A DNA stretch of 64,000 bases, from the NCBI GenBank assembly GCA_006176705.1, contig QRFJ01002470.1, positions 317,651 through 381,650 of the forward strand. The letters are read 5' to 3'. Within the stretch, counting starts at the first letter, position 1; every line of letters begins with the position of its first letter. This stretch comes from Cocos nucifera. Taxonomy: Eukaryota; Streptophyta; Magnoliopsida; Arecales; Arecaceae. Positions 47,699-60,439 of the stretch are shown here, one piece after another. The translations under genes and the position numbers were made by a program. The notes below the pieces were generated by a model that was not told the DNA's origin, made no database searches, and worked only from the letters and a program-made list of their open reading frames with translations.

Positions 47699-48077
47699 GT
47701 AAACTTTAATTATGATATTCTAGAAACATGTTTTATTCAAGAACATCACAAAACCAAGATCATAAAGAGGGTTTTCATAATCTTTATGAAACATACTTGA
47801 TGCAGAACAATTTAACGCAGAAGAAAAAAAAAACATCTTTGTACCTGAAGATCGATTTTTCTCCCTTCTCCCATTCTTTATGTCGTAGCAATAATGATAA
47901 ATTCTATAATAACCTTTATAGGCAGGGATATGACGTTTATTTATAGACATTTATCGGTACTTCCATCAAGTAATCGGATGAGATTTGAATTCTATTTAAA
48001 TTCAAGTTGACCATTATCCAAATTCAAATTATAAAATTTATGATAAATCAGCCACTTAATCGGGATATATTCTAATA
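47699..48077 (-). repeat. 5' LTR of copia E
   Basis: 379 bp on the + strand from TGTAAACTTTAATTATGATA to ATTCTAATA. The last CA of the family is mutated to TA here. Confidence 0.93.
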
Positions 48078-48260
48078 TTCCTGATTTAAGCATCGAAGAG
48101 TCCTCATCGAAATATAAACCTTCGGTTTGGACTTACATCTCCTGTACATCCAATCGCTCGTCTTTCGATCTGAACTAGATTGAGCAGCAACGGTAACTAA
48201 GCTAAATGAATTTCAAACAGCAAATTATATTTGTCTAAAACTTCGATTGTGGATATGAAG
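48078..48260 (+). repeat. Continuation of the probable Tat-type gypsy LTR
   Basis: TTCCTGATTTAAGCATCGAA followed by a GAGTCCTCATCG...CGGTTTGGACTT...CTCCTGTACATCCAATCG stretch and GATCTGAACTAGATTGAG, in the order I recall for U5 regions of Tat-type LTRs. Fragmentary, no coding potential. Confidence 0.4.
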
Positions 48261-49663
48261 TAGAGGTTTTATGTCCAAATCTATAAATAGGGACTCTCAT
48301 TTTAATCATTCACAAACAATGCTTCAAGTCGTTGGGGCAAGGTACGTCGTTCAAGCAATCGTTGACATCTTTTTCATTGTTTGAATTCTATTTGCTTTTC
48401 ATTCATCTTAAGCCGCGACTACAGGCTACGGATCCAAATGATATGATGGAGCTTATTGACTTCCCTTCCTTCCCCTTGCAGCGTATGCTTGGATTTTGCC
48501 CATGTAAACAACTTCACATGTATATCGTACCAAAACATAGTGGTCGATACTTGCAAGTAGAGCAATGGTTTATACACACAAAAGAACACCTCCACATTCA
48601 CCCCAAAATCAGGGAGAACGGCTTGTGGTTTGTGGTTTGATGCTAGCCATCCTAGCCGAGAGTAGGGTCTCTTTTTTAGGCTTCAGTTGTGGTATTTTCA
48701 TATGGTGTTCTAAAGCGGGAACTTCACAAGGTATTGGATTTGGTCACCAAATCCAAATTTTTTATACTCTTACCAATTGTTAACTTGGTTTTATGTCTCT
48801 AAGTAACATGAAAACGTCCCCTCAACCACTCGCCTACTCCCATAAAGGGTTGACTCTGTCATTTATCAACATGTCAATGAGATAGATTGAAATGGTAAAC
48901 CATAAAGGACAGAGACCAAGTAGACTGTTTGAGAGGTAGAAGGGAGGATTAATATATATATTTTTTTTTGGATAAATAGGTATTAATTAACCAATCTCCC
49001 ATACATACACCCATAAGAATCCAAAAATAAAATATCCAAAATCTCAGAAGGGTATTACTCACAGCCATCCACCGCACGGTACTAGTAATATATCCACTCT
49101 GCGGTACTATTAGTCTTTTTTTAAATATATTTACACTTCAAAAGCTTGTTGATTTATCCGTATTGTGAACCTGCAGAAAGCCATCTCACAGCGAGTCTTC
49201 CCTCGAAAATAATCTCTGATCCCTTCGCAAATTTTGTACTATAAACCATACTTTCCCACATGGCACGTTGTTTAACCATAGGGACAATAATATCAACTGG
49301 TCTGGAGGCGAGGACTTTTGCTGCCTGCCTGCCTCCCAAGTCCCAATTGTGGAAAATTTACTCCAAGCCCCTGGACCAAACAGTTACCAAAGGAAAGCCA
49401 TTGGACCACATGGAGACACAAATATTTTCTTTTTCAAGTGAAGTAGGTGGTCAATTGGAATGGCCTTCGGTTGTGTACTTCAGCACGGGGAACGCAGGTG
49501 AGGGAGGGAGGGAGGGTGAGGGTGATGCATGTGGTCTAAAGTTGTTGAAGGCGACGCTGGGTTTGTTTGCGTTGCTGATAGAGAGAACACGGAGGTGGAT
49601 TTCTGGTTGCAATCTTGACGAGAAGCTTTTACATCTCTTGAACATTTAATCCTCTCTTTCCTG
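48261..49663 (+). promoter_or_regulatory. Upstream region of the F-box gene, with a TATA-like box
   Basis: No gene was recognised. A strong TATA-like word CTATAAATAG lies near 48,281-48,290, but it is about 1.4 kb before the F-box start codon and may belong to transposon-derived DNA. Near 49,497-49,520 a short (GGGA)n run occurs. The last 150 bp (about 49,510-49,663) are the likely 5' UTR of the F-box gene. The 102-codon frame at 48,332 has no known domain. Confidence 0.4.
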
Positions 49664-49762
49664 ATGGACTCGCTTGGCGGGCTTCGCGGGAGGATGGAGG
49701 CCGCCGGCGCCACCGAAGCTTCACCCAGCGCGCGCAGAGGCATCCGCATGCAGGCCCCGCTG
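49664..49762 (+). CDS. F-box/kelch protein, exon 1
   Basis: A GC-rich 33-codon exon begins ATGGACTCG and ends MQAPL before a consensus donor (CTG/GTAAGT). Its last residues join in phase 0 to VDSVSCYCRVD of the exon at 59,942. This gives the ...QAPLVDxVSCYCRVD junction that characterises a conserved plant F-box/kelch family (Arabidopsis At1g55270-like). The N-terminal 25 residues are variable and alanine- and glycine-rich, as usual. F-box proteins are substrate receptors of SCF ubiquitin ligases. ATG 49,664 is the first in-frame start seen in this exon. A second ATG (codon 11) is also possible. The intron that follows would be about 10.2 kb. Confidence 0.75.
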
Positions 49763-52700
49763 GTAAGTTGACTCTCCCGACATTCACAGATCAGATTGTA
49801 TAATTTTAGGATGGATTGATTAATGTCTTGCGGTGTCGGGATTTTTGATATAACTCGGTATCTGGATCCTGTTCTTTTCCTTAGATTTTCTTTTTCTCGG
49901 TCTCGTCTTTTGGAAATATTTTTGTGCAGTTTTAGAGCAAGGGTTTGGAAATCTGGCATTGATAGAAGATGTCGCGTGAAGAATAAAATTATACCAATTA
50001 GGGTGGCGAAGAGATCGGGACCTAAAAAATTTTTTCCTTTTTTTTTTTTCCTTTCCGCTTTTTTGAATGTATATTGGTATTCCAACTGATCGTTAATGGT
50101 AAGTAGTATAAGCTACTAAATTTACCAGAGCATCAGGAGAGAATCAAATGCGAAATGCCTATACCGCATAAAACTCTAAAGTAAACTCTGAAATTTTATT
50201 TGAGCTACCTGCTTCATCCATAGCATCGGGTTGGATCGGGCCAATGTAGATTTCTGATGGAAGCGGGCACACATCTTTCCCCTCTGAGGTCCTGAAAATG
50301 GTCTTGATATAATTTTTCTTGTAGAAAAAATAGTTCTTTTGATAAACACATGATTTTTTGTTTTATATAGAGCTGGTTCCTATGCTTTTCTTGGATTATT
50401 TTACCTAAATAGTGTTTGACTGTTTGTTGTGAAGCTTACCTTGATGTTCTGGCTGAGAGTTCAAATTTTGCTCGTCGGAAGAAGAGCTAGAGTAATCCTA
50501 CTTAGTGAGTTCCAAAGTAGTATCTTCTCTTGCATTATCATAATAGTTTGCCAATCAGCTGCAGCGGCAGTAGCCATAATAAATTATTATATGTAAATGA
50601 TCATGGATGGTTATAGCAGCAATCCGTGTAGGTCTTTTGTTGTGGACTAATATCTACTCCATAAAGTGGCTTGTGAATTTTTGACATATTTTGTGAAAAG
50701 AGGAAAATAAAAAAGAGAATCTTAATTTCTAGTATATGTATTAATACACTGCTTGTAATTGTCTTAATGCTCTGCTTTTACAATTTTAAATGCATACTCT
50801 GAGAATAAACTAAATCATCTCACCAAATATCCATTCTACTGGGCCATATGTACATTTTGCTGGGGCCTTGTTGATGGACATCATAGCATGGTGCTCATGT
50901 GTTTGTGATGTTATCTAACTTGGAAAGTCAGGGGTGATAGTTGACTTATTAGGACTGCTTAATGCCTAGCAGCTTGCACATATGTTTTGGATAACTATCG
51001 CATTAGTTCTTGGCGTGTGAGGCTCAGTTTCAAGGCCACATGTTATCTCCTTTCCTCCTTTTTGAAGAATATTTTTGTTCTCAACAACTAGCTTGTCATA
51101 TTTAATATCTAAATGTACTTTTGGGCCAATCAGTTTCACTCTCACCATGGTATAATTTCCTTTTCCTCTCCTCTTTTCCTTGTTCGTGAGACGTGTTGAA
51201 TCAGATTAAAATGGGTTCTGCAAAGGGAAGAAATAGCAAGCATATAACTATTAGAAACTCAGAGTTAGCAGCCTTGTTGCAGTGTTTTCTTTTACTCAAC
51301 AAGTATTAATACTTACATTTATATGGGCTTCTGAAAAGCACCAGTTGCTTCTCCCATACTCTGGCCCAGGCCTGACTAGAAATCTTGTCGTTGAAACCTT
51401 TTTTGTATGAAGTCATGGACTCTTCTTTTTTAGTGAATGCATGATATTACTTAGCTTTGTAGCTTTGCTCTCCAATCTCTGAATTTTGGATAATGAAGGC
51501 TGAATAAACATATGTACATGTATTTGAGGTTTCGATATTTTTGGTTTTTGTGTATGGGTGGGTTTGGGTGTGACATGAGAACTTGTAAATTTTAACTCAA
51601 ATTAAAAAACTGGAATTCCTGCCTGTTACTGGTTGAACATATTAACATTTAAACAATTTCTATTTAATGGCGGTTTTGACCGCTGTTAGTATCGATTATG
51701 CCGGTGTTATCCAAAAACTCCGACATTCTTCGGTTGTTTATGGTATCTTCGACCTTGCATAGTAACTTAAATTTTGTGTATAGATGCTTCAATTGGTTTC
51801 AGTTGTCTCTGACATTATAATGTATGTTAAGTTCTTCTTGTAATTTAGGTTTAGTATAATGTAATATGGTCCTTGGCAATAGGGTTTGGTGTTGATTTAA
51901 AAAGTTGGAGAAGCTTAATAACCGGCAAGGAATAATGGTTAACTGGGCTTATTTACTATTTGGACTAGCAATGACAGTTGCCAAGATAGTTAATTTTGAG
52001 AGAGGTTTCATGGGACTTGCGTTTTTATCAGGACTAAAATGTGGAAGCAGACAAAAGGACCTGCTTTTAACTTTTTAGTCAACTTATCAAACGCATATTG
52101 GAGTTGCGCTTTAGAAAAGAATGAAAAGATAGCTAAGTTGCTATGTAATACAATTTAAGAGATTGGGATTAATGAAATAGATGATACCATGGTGAGGGGA
52201 CCTTCATTGGCTTTTGTGGTTGTTAATTCTAAGAGTTTCTATGACACTTAGGTATAATATTTTAAAATTTTCCATCATTTTTCGAATATTCCTGGGTCTA
52301 CTTTTTTATATTACATTTTTTCATCACTACATTTTAATTCAACTCATCATCCTAATTAATAATAAACTTAGCCTATATCCAGCAGTAAAATATTTTGTTT
52401 GCAGGCATTACCTATTAAAATCTTGGATTTGCTAGAGGTTATCAATAATTTGTAGGATTAAATATGATGGCTAGCTTAATAGAGAAAGTATGAGAGATGT
52501 ACCCTTATTATAGAATAGGATTGGATTATCTACTGAATATAGATTAAATTTATTTATGTTTCAAATTAGCAGCTACAATTGTTATTACGCTTTTCTAAGA
52601 CGTTATTGTATGCGTCCAGAATAACAAGCCCCGGCCTTTGAAACAAACCATCTTCATATGGGACTTCTATGGGTTATTCGAACCTCATTTTCTTTAATGT

Positions 52701-54578
52701 TTTAATAGTCATGGCTTTTATTATTGAATGCGTAAGTAGTCAAACCCTATTCATATGTTCAGTTATCCTGAATTTCATGCAGTAATAGACACAATTATCC
52801 GAGGTGAAGAATTGAAAACTGTGTTGAGTTTTTCCTAACGACGGTTAACACAAGACATTTCCCTCATTTAGGATATTTTTTATGAACAACAATAGCCTCA
52901 AGAAATCACATGAATGTTGCCCAGACTAGCGTCACTTCATAAGGCTTAAATGAGGAGTTACCAGGTAAATTTGACGCTTCCGTTTGTAGATTTGGACCTG
53001 GAAAGTCTTTCCTGTGCTGAGCTGATTACTTTGTTTCTCAAAAAAAAAAAGAAGGAAAAAGAAAAGAAAAAAAACTTCTTTAAACTTCAATGTTTCCCTC
53101 ATAAGAAAAGCGAATTAATAGTATAATCTTTCGATTTATGAAATCGACATATTTTTTTTTTTTTTCTTTTTTTTTTTTTTTTAAAAAAAAAAAATTAGAG
53201 GCAATTTAAAGCTAGGATTAGTTTTAGCTAAGGCAATTTTCTGGGCCAGTAAGTATATTTATTCCTTTATGTGCTAACCTCAAAGTTGATATCTTTGATA
53301 AAGGCGACTAACTTTTGGGAAAAATGTTTTGCCTAGTACTCCGCATTGTATGTGAAGGATATTTTTCGTTGGTTATGAATACGAATAATGCACCAAATTT
53401 TAAGGGAAACTCACCTTAACTTAGTGTGTCAGGAAGATTTTTATATTCTGACAATAATCTGAGGGCATGAGCAAGAATGTTTTATAAGGTATCAATCAGT
53501 TTGAATAGGGGCGGGTATTATGATGATTTTCCAGGTGCAGGATTACTGATTTTGATTTTGCAAGTACATTCAATCACAACCTTAAGTAAACGAAGGTTTG
53601 GTGGTTGAGATCAAGCTTAAAGATCTATTATTGCTTTATAAATTTTTGTATGTAATAGCTGGCTACTTCATGATTTTGTCTGCATTTAGAAATTTTTGCT
53701 AAACTTGGCCTCATTAATTTGAATGGATGAAGACCATAGCAACTCTATGGTTCTTAAACAGTAAGTTGACTTTCATGAGTATTAACACGCTTTTGGATAT
53801 TCATTTTAACGCACTTATAATGAACTACTCGATGGATAGAGAGCAATGTTTTTGGGTTTAATGATCCCCAAGAAAGGCAGTGATTTCGGAGCTTCGGAAC
53901 TTTCAGATAATGGGAGGTCTGGCTTTAATTAGATGCCAGTGAAGAAGAAAGGCATTATAAAGTAAAAGGAACCCTCGACGTAATTATTGGATAGGAATTA
54001 ACCTTTTCGTAGTTTAAAGTATTTATTTCTCGTGTGTTCATTTGAATGTCTTAAATTCATTTTTGCATTTGTCTCCTAATTGGGCAACAAGAGTTTTATA
54101 CCTTATGGATTTCTAGGGAGTGGATGACACATTTCAGCTTTGTTGTTTCAACTCTTGGATGGGTAGTCACTGGCATTTTAGTACTTCCTTCTTGCACTCG
54201 TCTTCTTCCGCTTGCTCTATCCTTACTTCTAGGATAACATTGTTGCACTAAATTTCTAAAATCTACTGTTTTACGATTCCCAATCTTGATTCAGTGGTTT
54301 CATGAAGTATATCTTCTTATGCTGAGAGTAACTTGGTCGGCTGAACTCCTTCCTGCGACATATTGGTGTGTAATGCTCTCAATCCTGAGACAAGGTTTAA
54401 AACAGCCTCAGGTCCTCGAACTCACTTCTTGGGGGTTTCTATTTCAAGGACATTGGTCATTCTAACCTAGGCAGGGCTTATTTGTCTCAAACCTTTAACC
54501 ATAAGTTTTTTAAGTCTTTGCTTAGTTCTAGAATTTATGCTTTTAGCAGATTAACATGAACCCTTGTTATCTTTGCAG
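49763..54578 (+). other. Intron-like DNA between F-box exon 1 and the hydrolase exon
   Basis: About 4.8 kb without recognisable coding exons. I looked for the missing N-terminal hydrolase exons (the GQSVGSGP nucleophile region) and did not find them. It includes poly(A)/poly(T) tracts at 53,040-53,077 and 53,152-53,192. A - strand frame at 49,480-50,085 overlaps exon 1 antisense and has no domain. Confidence 0.55.
53040..53192. repeat. Poly(A)-rich and poly(T)/poly(A) tracts
   Basis: An A-rich run with occasional G is followed about 75 bp later by a T run of about 35 bases (one C) and then about 13 A. Simple sequence with no gene; possibly tails of old retroposons. Confidence 0.85.
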
Positions 54579-54626
54579 AACATTGAGAAAATTCCACATG
54601 TCAAGTGTCCTGTGCTGGTAATTCAT
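54579..54626 (+). CDS. ABHD17-type alpha/beta hydrolase, 48-bp internal exon
   Basis: The sequence CTTTGCAG/AAC...CAT/GTGAGT has good acceptor and donor signals and encodes NIEKIPHVKCPVLVIH. This matches the short exon preceding the catalytic-aspartate strand in plant ABHD17-like hydrolases (wording ...YKNIDKIPLVNCPVLVIH in the family). The exon is 16 codons in phase 0 and joins in frame to GTDDDVV at 63,682. ABHD17 proteins are serine hydrolases; in animals they depalmitoylate membrane proteins, while plant members are little studied. The upstream exons with the catalytic serine are not found in the window. The exon lies inside the F-box gene's presumed intron. Confidence 0.8.
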
Positions 54627-55256
54627 GTGAGTACGTTATATAAATACTTTTCTTGATTTATTTGAAAGTGTTGCTAAAGCATCATATCACATTTTAAGTT
54701 TCTTCAGTTAGCCTTTGTATAAATAGTTACTTATAAATCTTTTATTCTCTTAATAGTTTGGCTTTGCATTCCATTTTGTTAGTTGGAGTCATTCTTTTGC
54801 TCCCAATGAAATCTCCATTATGGAAGTTTTGCTTAGTTAGTGGATATTGTGTTCTTATGAAATGCCATGGTTGTAATATAACCGCACATCGATGTTGGGT
54901 TGCAGTTTGCTAGTCAAAGTAGAGGAACCTCATTTTTCCTACCAATTATCTTATATTTATCATTCCTAATGTATAGTAGCTATAATTTTGTATTTTTATT
55001 TCTTTTCCTCTAGTGGTGCTTAATATACTTGTAGAATGGATCTTGTGTTTGCAACGTGCATAGATGTTGATTCTCTAGTGGATGATTATGTATGAATCAT
55101 TTGTTTTAAGTATAGAAAGCTATTGGCTAGCTTAACTTTCATTATTTATTTCTCATTTCATTCTTTTTTTAGTACAACTCTACAAACTTATGTAAGTCTT
55201 AAACTTTTGGGCGGAGGGTGGTGATGGTTGTATATCAAATTTAACATGGTGTTACT

Positions 55257-58200
55257 GTCATGCCCCAACCTGATGGTCTAAGCTAGGCACGCGACAGATA
55301 GCTGCACACCCTTAGGGTTTCACTAGGCATTTGAGAACAATGCAAGATGATATGTTTCTGTTAAAGACGAATGTACGAGATTTCAATAACTTACACAGAC
55401 AAAAAATGTTCTAATGGTGATATTATTTACTATCTCTTAATAATGTTCTCACTATTGCTAGTATAAACGTTTCTTCAGAAATGTTCTCAAGCAAATTTGA
55501 CGACTTATTTCTTTCTATGGAAGACCATACCGCTCTGATAATTGAAGTATGATATTCTCATGCAAACGAGTTTCAACCAATGAATATGAGAATCCGAAAA
55601 GTTGTATTCAATTGTATATTTTAACCTTTTATAAGTGCATATTTTGATTTACTTCATTATTCTATTATGTTGTGTATTTATTTTAAATAAATTTACATTT
55701 ATATCATAAAAAAACTTTATATAACAATTACCACTTTCTTTATCTATTAATTTTATCATTTTTTTAAACTTTTTACAAATCTTCATTATTAACAAATTAA
55801 GATAATCTTTAATTATGATATATATCTTTATTCTGTTTATAAACTAATTTCAGCGTTATACTCTCTTTTTTGTCATTATTAATATTATAAATATTATTTG
55901 TCCCAAAGTTATGTGTTATAAATCATTTACTAGGTGGTTACCATTGAGGTAGTAGTATGCGTTCCATTAATTGAAACATTTAATAGGTTTATAAAAGCAC
56001 CGTCTTAAATACTTATAATCTGTTAATTAATGTATATTTTGACTTTCGAGTGTGAAGTTGGCAATATTTATTCAAATTATTTGAGTGTGTTTTACTTCTC
56101 AAAATAATATCCAATAACTGATCTTATTGGTCTTTTTGCCATCCGACAATCGTGCCAGTTTGTAAGACTATATTGGAACGATCAGAGAAAGGTCCGAGTA
56201 CGTATATATCATCTCTCCTTTTCTAGATACTCAGTGTGTAGTGGACTCCGAAACTGTCATGAAACTGTTTTCTTAAGAGAGAACCCTTGGTGCTCTTGTG
56301 ATCTCAACAGCCATACTCCACCCAGTAATTGCTTTCGATCACGATCTCATATTTACTTAGGAGCATGCATTACATCTGTTTTTTCATTTGCCGTTATGTT
56401 CACGAAATTATGGTCAGTCATTAATGTTCTATGCACATAAAGAGAGAAGCTTCAAATTTGATAATTAGAGTTTATCTTATACAACTATAACAGAAGTTTC
56501 GTCACAAAGCTCACTTTGTTGCGCTGTTCTATAATCCATTGGTGATTTAAACATAACCTTTCACAAGACTCCCTCGTCTATTGTAATCCGAGTGGGAAAC
56601 TCAGGGTATGTCATGACTTGTGTACCACTTAAATCTTCTACCTGAAAAACAATCATTTAGTTTTACATGCGGGTACATCCTCAAGAGTGGCGTTGTAGAT
56701 GGACTATTAGCCATTCCAAGGCTCAAGGTAGAAGGAAAGAGGAAGGGGCTACCATGTGCTCAGATTATTATGAGATTCTGTGATGTTTTATTGAGACTCT
56801 AATTCCAAAGATCTGTTATTGATTCATTGCATTTTGGTTGAGCCTGGGTTTGCTGAGAATGCAGTCGGCTTGCTGTTATCGCCAGGTTAGCTTCTCTATA
56901 TAGTCTTCTCTCATTCTTGTTTCTAAGAGTCAAAACTTCTGTCTATTATATTTTTTTGATCTTAGTATTCGGCTCCACCCCCTTTGCCTTTTTTTACTAT
57001 TTATAATCAATCAGTTTCAGAGAAAGTCATTTTTCTTACACTCATAATCAGTAGAAATCTGATTATTTAGATTTCTCTTGAATCATCCCAATCCTTAGAA
57101 CTTTATCTGTGTAGTTGTTTTCTCTCAAATTCACACCTTTTAGCTTCATCCCTAAAAAATATCCAATCTTTCTTACACTCAAGTTTGTTGGTTATCATTT
57201 ATTTCTCCCATTCTTTGGAATTCAACCTTCTCAAAGGAGTATGCAGGAAGGCAGAGAACAGTTCCTCCTAGTCGTGAATTCGGAGGTTTTGTGTGTGTAT
57301 ATGTTGTAGAAATGTTGGATTGTAGGTAACTTGTAGGGTTGATTTTCGTGTAAATGTGGTTTTGGTGTGTTGTTTTTCGTTCTATTCTTACTCATGTTTT
57401 AATATCTAGTTGTATGGAACCGTGGTGTCGTGGGTATTGCTGTGAAATTTGGAGAGGCTGTTGCATTGATGTTAATGTGGCTAGTATTAGTCTATCAGTT
57501 ATTCCGATCGATATGTATTAGATCCTATAATTCATTCTTTGAGTTAATTAGTATGATAGATCTTTTGAGCATGCGAGAGTGTGCTCTCCGATTGCTTTCT
57601 CATATTATGCAACTAATTGTTTAAGTGTGTTTTGCCATATTATGATGATATTAGTCCATTGCGAGTTGAGTTCTGCCATCACGGAGTTTGTGGCCGAAAG
57701 GTGAGTGGGTCTAGGTTTAACGCCTTATGGCCGCAGTCGATCTCTTCTCCACTATTCTTGTTGGAGAATTGAAGATGAGTAAGATGGATTGAGCTTTACA
57801 AGTTGAGTATTTTATTACACATCGATTATATGTAAATTCGTAGTGAGCGTTAGGAGTGTTCATTAAATCTGAGACTAAATTGATGCGTTTCTCATTCTAT
57901 TCAAACTAGTGTGTGACCAATGTGAGATTGTATTACAGTATTTGGTTCCACATTAACTTTAAGTTAAACATGCCATTCATAACAATAGAGAAGACGAGAA
58001 AGTGTCTCTGGGCTGTCATGTCTTTTGCGGTCTCTGTATTGCCGATTTGGATTTATTTACTGGTGTGTTTTTGAGTTGTTATGATAAGAGTTTATCCTGT
58101 AAGAGACTAGCTTTCATAGATAAAATACAAATTATCTTTATATGTCTAAATATACCTAAAGTAGAACTAATTATGTTACCTAGCAGATGATTAACAGGTA

Positions 58201-59225
58201 TCATCACAGGTTAAGGCTTAACAACTCAGATTGAATAGGTAATCCTTATTCTTGAATTCAACAGCATGGATAATCTTGTTGGCAAAGGGCAATGAAGATT
58301 TTTAGTCCCAAAAGTATTTAATCTCCACTGTATGGCCGCTTATGCATATTGAGTCAAGATGATTAAGATGAATTCGACAAGTTGCCTGAGTTGTGCGCGT
58401 CAGGATCCAGCCTACCATTTTAAGAATTAGACGGTTTAAATGAAGCAATCATGTAATTGTAGTCCACACTCGAGTTGACTATGTCGCCCATTGAGCAAGA
58501 AGTTTGTCTTGACAAATCGACTATATTTCTGCTTAGCGATTTAGTAACAAATCAAGGATTTCCAGAACGTTATGCCCTTGTTCTTAGGAAAAAAACTGTA
58601 GTTTGATATTTCTTATAGATGATGTATGTAAAACGTGATCAATTGATCAGATTGGTACCTTTCACTATTTTGGTACGGAAACTCCAAATCCATAGTAATA
58701 GGAACTTTAGTAGAGGGAATTCTCTCAAAATAATTCCAAATACACCAACAATACTTGTAGTTGGTAAAATAGTATGCAGGACATGCAAGTGTAACTGAAC
58801 CTCATAATGAAATCCGGAAGAGGATAAATTAGGACCGAACTTATAAGTTCGGGGAATCAGGGAATCCTAAATTTATGGATCTTTCGATCACAGCCCGATC
58901 TTCTATTGTCGGGGAAGCATCACCACTCCTGACAGCTTTTGGTATGCATCATGTCAGGATGGATACTAGAGATGTAATTTAGTTTGTGTATTTTCTTTTT
59001 TATTCTTGTATTTATGTGGCTGTGCCGTCTCTGTTTATACATTACAAGCCTCTAAAGCTGTATCTTTCAAGTCCCTGTCTTTGAATATCAAATTTTTCCA
59101 ATTTTATTCACGCGCCAATGTTCAAAGTATATCGAGTGGAAAATTAAAAGGTTGGAGGAAGACCGGGAGACGTCCTTGTTGTCTATGCCCGGATCTAGGG
59201 TCATATCGATTTAAGGGGTAAGATG
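55257..59225 (+). repeat. Possible decayed gypsy (chromovirus-type) LTR sequence
   Basis: Begins TGTCATGCCCCAACCTGATG with a GGCACGCGACAG word soon after, a style typical of plant Tekay/Del-type LTR starts. Further pieces (ATCCGACAATCGTGCC near 56,140, GTAATCCGAGTGGGAAACTC near 56,584, TGCCCGGATCTAGGGTCATA near 59,187) also resemble such LTRs. Boundaries are uncertain. It holds no coding domain and would be transposon DNA within the intron. Confidence 0.4.
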
Positions 59226-59941
59226 TAGATGTTAGAATAACATCTATTGGTCAGATATTTAGTTACAGACTAAGCACTCCAGGTTAGTGAATCACACTAA
59301 TAGAAGCAACTTCATTGGCAAAATAGCAATATATGAGGAATTTAGATACTAAATCATAATAAAAAAGATTGTGTTGTTATTGGCTCATATTAAGAGATAA
59401 GTGGGTTGGAAACTACAGTCTTTATGTTGCATGCTTGGCCAGGCATAAATTTATTGCGAAGCATTTAGTTTAGTACTTAAGATCTTTTAGGGTCTTCTTT
59501 TTGTATCTAATTGTGACCTTAGGATAAAATTTACTAGTCCATGGCCGTTAGTGATATAATCTAGTGTGGCATACGGCTGTGAAGGGCTATATCTAATACT
59601 TAGGTGTGTTTAGGTCGGTTATAATATTGGCTTTTCTAAATTAAGAGACAACCTTAAAGCGATACAAACTTATATGACCACAGATTATGATGTATATAAT
59701 ATATACTTTCTACGCGACTTTGTTTTCGGTTTTCATATTTGCCTTAATGTGCTTAAATTTTCTACTTTGATCGTCATATAAGTTAATATCACCTTAACAA
59801 ATACATTACATATGTTGCAAATATTTAAAGCAATGAGACAGGTGTATTGGAGTAATCTCACAATTGTAGCCCATACAACTTATATATACTTTTTTTACAG
59901 CCTAAATCCTACACTGCATTGATGCGCCATTCATATTGCAG

Positions 59942-60439
59942 GTTGATTCTGTGTCATGCTATTGTAGAGTAGATGCAAACTTGAAAACTGTTGTAGGAGC
60001 TAGAAAATTTGTACCTGGAACGAGGCTATGTCTCCAACCTGATATTAAACCTAATGGTCCCAAGTCAAGGAACTCACGTAAGGAACGCTGCAGAAATGAG
60101 GCACCACTTTTGCCTGGCCTTCCTGATGATCTTGCTATTGCTTGTTTGATCCGTGTTCCTCGAGCTGAGCACCCAAACCTTCAATTAGTTTGTAAAAGAT
60201 GGAATCGGTTATTGACTGGGAACTACTTCTACTCCCTTAGGAAAAGGCTTGGGATGGTAGAGGAGTGGGTTTATGTCATCAAGAGAGACCGTGATGGGAA
60301 AATATCTTGGCGTGCTTTTGACCCTGTCAATCAGCTTTGGAAATCGCTTCCACCCGTTCCTTCAGAGTATTCTGAGGCTTTTGGCTTTGGTTGTGCCTTT
60401 TGTTCTACCGGGGCTTGGGCCAGAAATATCAAATTTTAG
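59942..60439 (+). pseudogene. F-box/kelch protein, exon 2, truncated after the first kelch strand
   Basis: After an ATATTGCAG acceptor the frame reads VDSVSCYCRVDANLKTVVGA, then the F-box (LLPGLPDDLAIACLIRVPRA and LQLVCKRWNRLLTGNYFYSL, about protein residues 90-133). The start of the kelch region follows (WVYVIKRDRDGKISW, then FDPVNQLWKSLPPVP and EYSEAFGFGCA). Up to about 60,397 the match to the At1g55270-like family is close. After that the expected kelch blades (normally about 270 further residues) are absent. The frame gives a short unrelated tail ending NIKF at a TAG, and no convincing splice donor is seen at the break. The F-box could still bind SKP1, but without kelch blades substrate recognition would be lost. 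Confidence 0.75.

Larger units (their letters stand above)
41365..48077 (-). mobile_element. Copia retrotransposon E (TNT1/Tork-like)
   Basis: A 6.7-kb element on the - strand with two LTRs of 379 bp each, a perfect TGGTATCAGAGCC primer site and a polypurine tract. Domains run gag, protease, integrase, reverse transcriptase, RNase H. Flanking 5-mers TTTCT (41,360-41,364) and TTCCT (48,078-48,082) differ at one position and are the likely target duplication. Many stops make it inactive. Its LTRs are unrelated to those of A, B and C, so it is a third copia family. Confidence 0.92.

Noticed and set aside
48332..48640. A 102-codon frame downstream of the TATA-like box as a small gene
   Set aside because: No domain recognised and no conserved wording. 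It may be intergenic or transposon-derived.
49480..50085. A 201-codon - strand frame over F-box exon 1
   Set aside because: It is antisense to the GC-rich exon and 5' UTR, and its repetitive serine/proline content shows no domain.
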